Below are positions 57,675 to 64,000 of a stretch of DNA of 64,000 nucleotides, piece by piece. Source of the stretch: CAWFPR01 sp963817635 (GTDB lineage Bacteria > Acidobacteriota > Vicinamibacteria > Vicinamibacterales > 2-12-FULL-66-21). Both the position numbers and the translations under genes were made by a program. The stretch is taken from positions 228,786 to 292,785 of the forward strand of contig CAWFPR010000016.1 of assembly GCA_963817635.1 (NCBI GenBank), written 5' to 3'. The notes below the pieces were generated by a model. That model saw nothing but the letters and a program-made list of their open reading frames with translations, did no database searches and was not told where the DNA came from. How positions within the stretch are numbered: position 1 is the first letter of the stretch; each line of letters starts with the position of its first letter.

Positions 57675-59685
57675 GCGTCGTCCCCGTGTCACCGGGACGT
57701 GGCACGCCCGCGGCGCGCAGGCGCTCGAGATCCTCCGCGAGCGCGGCACGGTCGGGGGCCGAGCCGCCCGGCATTCTCAGCGTGTGCGCGCGCTGCTGGT
57801 CCGCCACCATCTCGAACTCCGCGCGGACCCGCCGCAACGTGCGCAGGTACCACTGCCGCACCAGGCCTGCGTAGGTGTCCGCGGCGGCCTGCACCTCGGT
57901 CCCTGCCTGCCCGTCGAGCGCCCGCTCGAAGGCGCGAACAGTGGCGCGCGCTCCGAACAACCGGGCGAGGCCCGGTTTGACGGCTGGCTGGACCTGTCCG
58001 AGATCCGGCCGGGGCAGCTCGCGCAGCACGTGCGGCGTCTCGAGCGCCGCCGGCACATCACCGAAGCCTCGCACCACGTCGCGCGTGGCCTCGAGCAGCG
58101 CATCGAGACGGGCCAGCAGCGGCGCGGTGACCTCGGTCATGACCTCGTCGAGCGCCGCGCGCAACGCGGCCCCGGCGTTGTCGGACCCGTTGGGGCCTCT
58201 GGCTGCGAGCGCGGCTGCGGTCCGGGCCAGCACGCGCGGTGCCGTGGGGCCGATCGTTCCGACGATGGCTTCGCCGTCGGTCCGCGCGCGTTCGAATTCG
58301 AGCGACGCCGCACGCAGCCGCGCGGCAAGCTCCGCGGCGTCCGGGTCCCCCGCCACGTGACCGCGCCGCAGCAGGAGCCGCTCGAGCGTGGCGACCATCG
58401 CTTCGCGAAGCGCGCCCGCTTTTCGCGCGATCGAGCGCCGGCGCAACTCGTCGTGTTGTCCCAGCAACGGCTCGACCTCGCTCCTGAACCACTCGTCGAG
58501 CCGCGCGGCAAAGGCCGGGATCGCGCTGACCGGTGACACCGTCAGCGCGGCGCCGAGCTGTTCAGTGAGCTGGCGCGCGACGTACGCCCGCGCGCGCTGG
58601 AGGTCCACCTCGCTGAGCAGGTCCGCTTTGCCGAGGAGCACCAGGATCGGGGTGGCGGCGTCGGTCAGGGCCCTGATCGTCGAGACGTCGTCCGGCGTGA
58701 GCGTCGAGGCGGCGTCCAGGAGGACGAAGGCCAGATCGCAGCGCGGCAGGTAGGCCAGGGTTTCAGCCGCGCCGCTCGTCGCCAGCGAACCCAGTCCCGG
58801 CGTGTCCACGAAGACGACCCCGTCGCGCAGCCGTTCGGACGGGACATACACCGTCACCCGGCTGATGCGCCGCGTGTTCCCGGGGTTCTGCTCCTCGCTG
58901 ACGAACTCCGCCAACCGGCCCACGTCGATCGTCTCGCGGGAGCCGGTGAGGAACTCGAGCGCCGCCCGCAGCGGCGCGCCGTGCACGAGCCGTGTCGGAA
59001 TTGCCGTAATAGGATTGACGCCGACCGGCAGGATGTCGATCTGCAGGAGCCGGTTGAGCAGCGATGATTTGCCCGTGCTCACGCGACCGAAGACCGCGAT
59101 CTCGAAGTGCCGGTCGCCGTACCGGTCGAGGAGAATCTCCAGTGCGGGACGGAATTCCGTGAAGCCGTGGCGATCGATGACTTCCTGCAGCAGCCGGATC
59201 GGGGCGACATCCGCGCCGCCGGCTTCGAGCCGCGCCAGCCGGCTCTCGGTGTCCCCCGAGATGCCGCGCACGAGATGTTGATCGAGTTTGCCGATCGTTG
59301 CCTCGAGTTCCGCCACGATGCCGCTCAGGCGCTCCGCCACCTCGGGGGTCATGCCGCCGTAGCCACGCATGTACGACGGCTTCAGTTCTTCAACCGCGAC
59401 ATCGATGAAGGACAGGTGCGTCCGCAGCGCGTAAGTGACGGGAATGTCGGGGGGACACGGCTCGAGGTTTTCCGAGGCGATCGCCCGCACGATCTCGCCG
59501 CGAATGCGAATGAAGTAGTCGTGGACCACCTCGCGGTGGGCGGGTGTCGTATCCGTGATGTAGCGGTTGAATGGCGAACGCAACTCGGCCGCAGCGAGAA
59601 TCGTCTCCATTTCGCCGAGCAGCCTGTCGATGTACTGGCACGTGGCGAGCAGGTGCCTCTGCTGGTTCTCGCTGAGCGGCGTCAC
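57667..59685 (-). CDS. Dynamin-like GTPase A
   Basis: 672 aa. An N-terminal helical domain of about 195 residues precedes the GTPase domain: FGRVSTGKSSLLNRLL (G1), NPITAIPTRL (G2), VFVDTPGLGSLATSG (G3), and LLGKADLLS in place of the usual NKxD (G4), so base specificity may be altered. Coiled-coil stalk regions follow. The GTG start overlaps the DUF190 stop by GTGA. It differs from GTPase B in length and in having the extra N-terminal domain, so the pair is asymmetric like DynA- or LeoA-type partners. Confidence 0.87.
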   Translation of the reverse strand: MTPLSENQQRHLLATCQYIDRLLGEMETILAAAELRSPFNRYITDTTPAHREVVHDYFIRIRGEIVRAIASENLEPCPPDIPVTYALRTHLSFIDVAVEELKPSYMRGYGGMTPEVAERLSGIVAELEATIGKLDQHLVRGISGDTESRLARLEAGGADVAPIRLLQEVIDRHGFTEFRPALEILLDRYGDRHFEIAVFGRVSTGKSSLLNRLLQIDILPVGVNPITAIPTRLVHGAPLRAALEFLTGSRETIDVGRLAEFVSEEQNPGNTRRISRVTVYVPSERLRDGVVFVDTPGLGSLATSGAAETLAYLPRCDLAFVLLDAASTLTPDDVSTIRALTDAATPILVLLGKADLLSEVDLQRARAYVARQLTEQLGAALTVSPVSAIPAFAARLDEWFRSEVEPLLGQHDELRRRSIARKAGALREAMVATLERLLLRRGHVAGDPDAAELAARLRAASLEFERARTDGEAIVGTIGPTAPRVLARTAAALAARGPNGSDNAGAALRAALDEVMTEVTAPLLARLDALLEATRDVVRGFGDVPAALETPHVLRELPRPDLGQVQPAVKPGLARLFGARATVRAFERALDGQAGTEVQAAADTYAGLVRQWYLRTLRRVRAEFEMVADQQRAHTLRMPGGSAPDRAALAEDLERLRAAGVPRPGDTGTTHA

Positions 59686-60032
59686 CGCGCGCCTTCCGCC
59701 TCCTGCCGATGCGTGTAGCGAATCACTTCCACGTCCGAGATGGCGATGAGTCCTTCGCCGACCATCTTCTCCAGCGTCGGGAAGAAGCGCGCGATCTTCT
59801 CAGGTGTGTCGATGATGCAGACCATCACGGGAAGATCGGACGACGTGAGCAGGTGCTTCCGGTGGATCCGGCTGCTGGCGCCGAAGCCTTCGATGCCGCG
59901 ATAAACGGTCGCTCCGGCCAGGTCCTGCCGGCGCGCCTCCTCGACGATGGCCAGGTGCAGCGGCTTCCCTTCCCAGCGATCGTCTTCGCCGAAATGAATG
60001 CGAATCATCTTCGCGGGGCCCGACAGTTTCAC
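59682..60032 (-). CDS. DUF190 (PII-like) protein
   Basis: 116 aa, one DUF190 domain: AKMIRIHFGEDDRWEGKPLHLAI, the signature ATVYRGIEGFGASSRIH, and LPVMVCIIDTPEKIARFFPTL. The fold is ferredoxin-like and related to PII signalling proteins. DUF190 genes often accompany crcB. GTG start at 60032 overlaps the upstream gene by GTGA. Confidence 0.92.
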   Translation of the reverse strand: MKLSGPAKMIRIHFGEDDRWEGKPLHLAIVEEARRQDLAGATVYRGIEGFGASSRIHRKHLLTSSDLPVMVCIIDTPEKIARFFPTLEKMVGEGLIAISDVEVIRYTHRQEAEGAR

Positions 60033-60742
60033 CGCTGCTCCTCCTTCGTCTCCGCGAGGCGATGGGTGTACTTGACGACGTCAACGTCCGAGAGGACCAC
60101 GAGCCCCTCGTCGACCATCTGTTCGAGCACCGGCAGGTAGTCCCGGATCCTCGTTTCGTCGTCGATGAACGCGATCATGATCGGCAGGTCGCTCGACAGG
60201 CTGAGGCGCGACTCCGTGTGCGCGCGACGGTGTGCGCCGTACCCGGCGATGCCGCGGTAGACCGTGGCCCCTGCCATGTCGTTGGCGCGCAGCCCCTCCA
60301 CGATCGCGTCGTACAGCTTCTTCCCCCGCCAGGTGTCGCTCTCGCCGACGAAGATGCGCACGAGCTTGGCTTTCCCTGCCAGCGCCACCGGCGCGACCGG
60401 CAGCCTCGCGTGCGCATCGTCGCCCTTCACAATCGTCGTGTCGTCGACCGACACGAAGCCCTCGCCCACCAGTTCGAGGAGCTTCGGCATCAGCGCCTCG
60501 ACCTTGGCGGCTGTTTCGACGAATTCGATCCGGATCGGCACGTCGAGGCCGCTCTCGAGGAACCGCATCGAGTGCATGTGGTGGTCGGCGCCAAATCCGG
60601 CCTCGGCCTTCGTGACGAAGGCGTCGGCGACGTGGTGATAGAAAAGGTAGTTCAGTACCGCGACGTGTACCGGCTCGTGCCGGCGCCGCGACTGCTCGCC
60701 GACCGTAATCGTCACCCTCTTCGCCGGGCCTGCTTTCAGCAT
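60029..60742 (-). CDS. Protein with two DUF190 (PII-like) domains
   Basis: About 237 aa: domain 1 (AKRVTITVGEQSRRRHEPVH to VDDTTIVKG) and domain 2 (AKLVRIFVGESDTWRGKKLYD, ATVYRGIAGYGAHRRAH, VVKYTHRL). Domain 1 has diverged from the ATVYRGIxGxG signature (it reads ADAFVTKAEAGFGADHH), while domain 2 is typical. It may form PII-like trimers with the single-domain partner. It starts 9 nt after crcB. Confidence 0.9.
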   Translation of the reverse strand: MLKAGPAKRVTITVGEQSRRRHEPVHVAVLNYLFYHHVADAFVTKAEAGFGADHHMHSMRFLESGLDVPIRIEFVETAAKVEALMPKLLELVGEGFVSVDDTTIVKGDDAHARLPVAPVALAGKAKLVRIFVGESDTWRGKKLYDAIVEGLRANDMAGATVYRGIAGYGAHRRAHTESRLSLSSDLPIMIAFIDDETRIRDYLPVLEQMVDEGLVVLSDVDVVKYTHRLAETKEEQR

Positions 60743-60751
60743 CACGGCACC

Positions 60752-61126
60752 TCAAAGCTGCCGGCCGAGCACGATGCCGGCCCAGAGCGCGCAGTAGGCC
60801 GCCACCACGCTGCCGGCGACATTCGCCGAACCGACGAGCCAGGCGCGAGCCGTGACCGCGCGGAACGTCTCGAGCTCGAACGTGGAGAAGGTCGTGTAGG
60901 CCCCGAGGAACCCGACCGCAAGGAGGTACCGGAGCCCGATTGAGGAGGTCACGCGATCGAGCAGGACGCTCGCCACGATGCCCATGACGAAGCAGCCCGA
61001 CACGTTGACGACGAAGGTGCCCCAGGGAAACGTGGACGGAATGCGGGACTGGATCGCCGCCGCGACGGCATACCGGGCGAGCGCGCCGGCGGCGCCGCCA
61101 ATCGCAATGAAACCGTAGTTGCTCAA
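60752..61126 (-). CDS. crcB: Fluoride ion channel CrcB/Fluc
   Basis: 124 aa, four helices. Family residues are present: GGAAGALARYAVA (GxxGAxxRY), GTFVVNVSGCFVMG (the conserved Asn-x-x-G), and GFLGAYTTFSTFELET (TTFSTF, the Phe box lining the pore). It dimerises and lets fluoride out of the cell. It is the first gene after a fluoride riboswitch. Confidence 0.96.
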   Translation of the reverse strand: MSNYGFIAIGGAAGALARYAVAAAIQSRIPSTFPWGTFVVNVSGCFVMGIVASVLLDRVTSSIGLRYLLAVGFLGAYTTFSTFELETFRAVTARAWLVGSANVAGSVVAAYCALWAGIVLGRQL

Positions 61127-61221
61127 CCCTGCCCTCCCCCGTCACCGCCGGGTGCGGCGACTCGTGCGAGATGCCATGGATCTGCGGGGGGGTCGGCGCC
61201 AGGCAGACCTCCCCGAGCCCG

Positions 61222-61288
61222 TGCTCGTAGGAGTCATCTGCCCGGCGAATATCTCGCGGGCGGTTCGGGGCGAACTCCAACGCCCGTC
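61222..61288 (-). promoter_or_regulatory. Fluoride riboswitch (crcB motif)
   Basis: Read on the minus strand, the crcB-motif elements are in order: stem GGGCG/CGCCC (61285-61281 with 61272-61268); a second stem GCCC/GGGC (61261-61258 with 61243-61240); the conserved GATG; and a pseudoknot GGAGT (61278-61274) with ACTCC (61234-61230), followed by TACGAG. This matches the known fluoride aptamer fold. The aptamer lies about 95 nt before the crcB start. A further GCTC/GAGC hairpin follows and could be the switch. It should turn the operon on when fluoride is present. Confidence 0.85.
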
Positions 61289-61315
61289 CACGCTAGCCTA
61301 TCACACCGGCAGTCG

Positions 61316-61438
61316 CCAATCGTCGATCCACCAATCGGCAATCAGCAATCCGTCAACCGACAATCCGTCAATCGGCAATCCGTCAATCCGTCAATCCGTC
61401 AATCCGTCAATCGGCAACCTGCAATCTGCGATCTGCAA
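61316..61438. repeat. Short tandem repeat, AATCCGTC units
   Basis: About 13 imperfect 8-nt units (AATCCGTC, AATCGGC, AATCTGC). Its right end supplies the last codons and the stop of the trans-sulfuration gene (SIADRRLQVAD), so the native C-terminus has probably been replaced. Confidence 0.88.
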
Positions 61439-62609
61439 TCGAGGCGGCCCTGAGCGCCTGGTCGAGGTCCGCCCGGAGGTCGTCCACGTCTTCGCAGCCG
61501 ACCGCGATGCGGACGAGGTCGTCCGTCAGCCCGGCCGCCTCCCGCTCCTGCCGCGGCAGCCCCGCATGGGTCATCGATGCCGGGTGTTCGATGAGCGACT
61601 CGACGCCGCCGAGCGACACCGCGAGCGTGAACAGCTGCACGCTGTTCATCATCGCCTTGCCGGCGTCGAGGCCGCCCTTCACGCCGATGGCGATCATGTT
61701 GCCGAACCCGTCCATCTGACGCCGCGCCAGTTCGTGCTGCGGGTGCTCCTCGAGCCCCGGATAGCTGATCCACGACACCATCGGGTGGGTCCGCAGGAAA
61801 CCCGCGAGCGCCATGGCGTTCTCCTGGCTCCGCTCCGCGCGCAGCGGCAGCGTCTGGAGGCCCCGCAGGATCAGCCACGCCTGGTGCGGGTCCATCGTGC
61901 CGCCAAACAGGTTCAGCGACGCCTTGATCTGCCTGTAGAGCGCCTCGTCACGGACGACGATCGCCCCGCCGACGACGTCGGAGTGGCCGTTGATCAGTTT
62001 CGTGCAGCTGTGCACGACGATGTCGGCCCCGAGCTCGAGCGGGTGCTGGAGGTAGGGGCTCGCGAAGGTGTTGTCGACGACGAGCAGGGCGCCGTGCGCG
62101 TGCGCGATCGTCGCGGCGCCGGCTATGTCGGACAGCGTCATCGTGGGGTTGGCCGGTGTCTCGAGATACACGAGACGCGTGTTGGCGCGCATCGCCGCAG
62201 AGATGGCCACCAGATCCGCGCTGTCGACGAAGGTGGCCTCGCTGCCAAAGCGCGTGAAGCTGGTTTCGAGCACCGTGCGCGTCGGACCGTAGACGCACGC
62301 GGAGCTGACGATGTGGGTCCCCTGCTGCAGATAGGTCAGGAACACCGTCGAGATGGCGGACATGCCGGTGGACGTGGCCAGGGCGTGCGAGCCGTTCTCG
62401 AGCGCCGCGATCGCGTCGGCGAGCGCGTTGATCGTCGGGTTGCCGAGCCGCGTGTAGATGTAGCCGGGATCGGTTCCGGCGAAGCGCTGGGCCCCCTGGT
62501 CCGCGTTCTCGAACGCAAACGTCGACGACTGGTAGATCGGCACGGACACTTCGCCGTACTGCGGGTGGTGCTTGCCGTGGGCGTGGATGGCGGTGGTGGC
62601 TCTTTTCAT
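61407..62609 (-). CDS. Trans-sulfuration PLP enzyme (cystathionine gamma-lyase/synthase type)
   Basis: About 400 aa. Cys/Met metabolism PLP-dependent family: VPIYQSSTFAF, the Tyr in YIYTRLGNPT, STGMSAIST, YLETPANPTM, DNTFASPYLQHPLELG and the PLP-Lys in VHSCTKLINGHSDVVGG, ending with SLGGVESLIEHPASMTHAG. The family includes cystathionine gamma-lyase, cystathionine gamma-synthase and methionine gamma-lyase; sequence alone does not separate them here. AGGAA precedes the start at 62609. The extreme C-terminus is coded by a short tandem repeat. Confidence 0.9.
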   Translation of the reverse strand: MKRATTAIHAHGKHHPQYGEVSVPIYQSSTFAFENADQGAQRFAGTDPGYIYTRLGNPTINALADAIAALENGSHALATSTGMSAISTVFLTYLQQGTHIVSSACVYGPTRTVLETSFTRFGSEATFVDSADLVAISAAMRANTRLVYLETPANPTMTLSDIAGAATIAHAHGALLVVDNTFASPYLQHPLELGADIVVHSCTKLINGHSDVVGGAIVVRDEALYRQIKASLNLFGGTMDPHQAWLILRGLQTLPLRAERSQENAMALAGFLRTHPMVSWISYPGLEEHPQHELARRQMDGFGNMIAIGVKGGLDAGKAMMNSVQLFTLAVSLGGVESLIEHPASMTHAGLPRQEREAAGLTDDLVRIAVGCEDVDDLRADLDQALRAASIADRRLQVAD

Positions 62610-62627
62610 GGTCGTTCCTGGCGCTCG

Positions 62628-62669
62628 CCCCTCGACTGAGCTCGGGACTCCCCTGAACTCGTCGAAGGG
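62628..62669. repeat. Imperfect palindrome upstream of the trans-sulfuration gene
   Basis: CCCTCGACTGAGCTCGGG and CCTGAACTCGTCGAAGGG form a long imperfect inverted repeat. It resembles the widespread GTCGA-containing REP hairpins of many bacteria. It lies 18 bp from the start codon. Confidence 0.6.
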
Positions 62670-62899
62670 TCGCGGCCGCCTGCGGCGGCACTCCTCCGGC
62701 TCTGCCAGCGGTTCGTTGCCAATTGAGTGCCGTCCCGAACCCGGACGAAACCACGACACGCGCCGGATTCTCGGCAGACCTCGCCCGTTGCGTCTCGGAA
62801 TCCCGACGCCGGTGGTCCATTCGTCCGACATTTCCGCGGATCGGGATGGGACCGCGTTTGGCATACCCCTGGGCGGCTGTCGTCGTCAAGGAGCACACC

Positions 62900-63691
62900 A
62901 TGACTTCAATCGGATTCCTCGGGGGCGGACGCGTCGTCCGCATCCTGACAGGCGGCTGGGCACACGCCCGGGCGCTCCCCTCCGCCGTGCTGGTCCACGA
63001 GCCGGACGACACGGCCTTTGCCGCGCTGCAGTCCGTGGCCGGCGAGGTCGCGCGCGTCTCGCAGGCGCAGGCGGCCGCGGCCGACGTCGTGTTCGTGGCC
63101 CTCCACCCGCCCGCGATCGGCGAGGCGCTCGCCGCGATCCGGCCGTCGCTGCGGCCCGAGAGCGTGCTGGTGTCGCTCGCGCCGAAGATCACGCTCGCTG
63201 CGCTGACCGCACAGAGCGGGCACCCGCGCGTGGCACGCATGATCCCGAACGCCCCGTCGATCATCGGCCGCGGCTACAACCCGGTCGCGTTCGGCCCGGC
63301 TCTGGACCTGCCGGCCCGGCAACGCCTCTCAGTGCTCTTCGCCCCATGGGGCGCCGCGCCGGAGGTCGAGGAATCGACCCTCGAGCCGTACGCGCTGCTG
63401 TCGGCCATGGGACCGACCTACTTCTGGTTCCAGTGGCAGGCCATGCGCGACCTGGCCGCGGGCATGAAGGTGTCCGGGCAGAGCGGCGATGCTGCGCTGC
63501 GGGCGATGCTGCTCGGATCGCTCGAGACGCTCCTGGACAGCGGCCTGTCGCCGGCGGCCGTGATGGACCTCGTGCCCGTCAAGCCGCTCGCCGCCATGGA
63601 GGCAACGGTGCTCGAGGCGTACCGGACCGCCCTGCCGGCCGTGCTCGCGAAGATCGCGCCGCCGCAACCGGCCGCCGTCACGCGCGCCTGA
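62900..63691 (+). CDS. ProC-like NAD(P)-dependent oxidoreductase
   Basis: 263 aa. Rossmann start MTSIGFLGGGRVVRILTGG, then VSLAPKITLAAL, RMIPNAPSIIGRGYNPVAFG and a helical C-terminal dimerisation domain ending before KPLAAMEATVLEAY. The pattern (RMIPNAP..IG.G) fits pyrroline-5-carboxylate reductase and its relatives. The typical proline-enzyme C-terminal motif is not clear, so it may act on another imine. AAGGAG precedes the ATG at 62900. Confidence 0.75.
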   Translation: MTSIGFLGGGRVVRILTGGWAHARALPSAVLVHEPDDTAFAALQSVAGEVARVSQAQAAAADVVFVALHPPAIGEALAAIRPSLRPESVLVSLAPKITLAALTAQSGHPRVARMIPNAPSIIGRGYNPVAFGPALDLPARQRLSVLFAPWGAAPEVEESTLEPYALLSAMGPTYFWFQWQAMRDLAAGMKVSGQSGDAALRAMLLGSLETLLDSGLSPAAVMDLVPVKPLAAMEATVLEAYRTALPAVLAKIAPPQPAAVTRA

Positions 63692-64000
63692 CGTCAGTCG
63701 TACGCCTTCCGTCGCTCGTCGCCGGCTCCCCCGAGCCGCGTCGCCCACTCCGGTCCGCGCCAAGTCCCGCAGGCGTCGTGCCTGAGAAAGGATTTCTGCG
63801 GAATCGGGTGCGTCCCGACGACCACGGGGATGCCGTACATGCCCGGAGGGCACGTGATCGTCGCTCATGGCGCTACGGCAGGTATCCGGCCTCGGTCCGG
63901 CGAAACAAGACGGTGATGGTGACATCGGGTGACTTTTTCCTATCCTTCGGCTGTTTGGACACGGGCCACGCCGAACCAGCGCCGCACGGTTGCCTCGGCG
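63692..64000. other. Window end, possible small gene and gene fragment
   Basis: A minus-strand frame at 63694-63840 (48 codons, MYGIPVVVGTHPIPQKSFL...) looks protein-like, and with one base removed it extends to an ATG at 63868 (MSDDHVPSG). At the edge, a minus-strand frame ends at 63940 (..ATVRRWFGVARVQTAEG), perhaps the tail of a gene outside the window. Neither is recognised. Confidence 0.3.

Noticed and set aside
56187..57980. Open frame of 597 codons on the plus strand
   Set aside because: Antisense of the dynamin-like genes; no recognisable features.

Overview
The window is a GC-rich bacterial chromosome segment. Several things point to an Acidobacteriota genome, most likely of the Vicinamibacteria type: TonB-dependent receptors with an N-terminal carboxypeptidase-regulatory-like domain, an imuA-imuB-dnaE2 mutagenesis cassette, a long radical SAM enzyme of the tetraether-synthase type, many GTGA/ATGA start-stop overlaps, and abundant dispersed and short tandem repeats. 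This placement is an inference from gene content. No rRNA, tRNA, CRISPR array, prophage or insertion sequence was recognised.

Layout. 0-11 kb: carbohydrate use (CocE-type hydrolase, GH27 alpha-galactosidase, xylulokinase-like kinase, aldose 1-epimerase, and a ribose/xylose-type ABC importer of ATPase, permease and binding lipoprotein). 11-18 kb: aldehyde dehydrogenase with its DUF779 partner, a secreted protein, a Tes-like radical SAM enzyme, and the periplasmic methionine sulfoxide repair pair msrP-msrQ. 18-25 kb: a degenerate histidine kinase, a nucleotide-sugar dehydrogenase, an ECF sigma/anti-sigma/secreted-protein operon, a SET-domain protein, an alpha/beta hydrolase, a second radical SAM enzyme and yajQ. 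25-36 kb: metallophosphoesterase, phospholipase-D-like protein, DUF4956 membrane protein, a lipoprotein, then dnaE2-imuB-imuA, which is invaded by repeats. 36-46 kb: MFS exporter, nickel/cobalt transporter-like protein, DsbD-N-like protein and two paralogous TonB receptors, one of them wrecked by indels. 46-55 kb: phosphate region (response regulator, sensor kinase, pit with a DUF47 partner, phosphate porin, pstS-pstC-pstA), with two candidate Pho boxes in the divergent intergenic region. 55-61 kb: an apparent operon read from a fluoride riboswitch: crcB, two DUF190 genes, two dynamin-like GTPases and a small EamA protein. 61-64 kb: a trans-sulfuration PLP enzyme and a ProC-like oxidoreductase.

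The most novel element is the fluoride-riboswitch operon. It continues, with overlapping genes, from the fluoride channel into PII-like proteins and a tandem pair of dynamin-like GTPases, suggesting a fluoride-induced membrane-maintenance module. The second is a GC-rich repeat that enters the dnaE2 coding sequence with unit lengths that are multiples of three.

Sequence quality matters here. At least ten otherwise well-conserved genes carry one-base frameshifts. Six of these are an extra C directly after GTAC, which looks like a systematic sequencing error. Genes with a single such shift are annotated as CDS spanning the shift; genes with multiple lesions are marked pseudogene.
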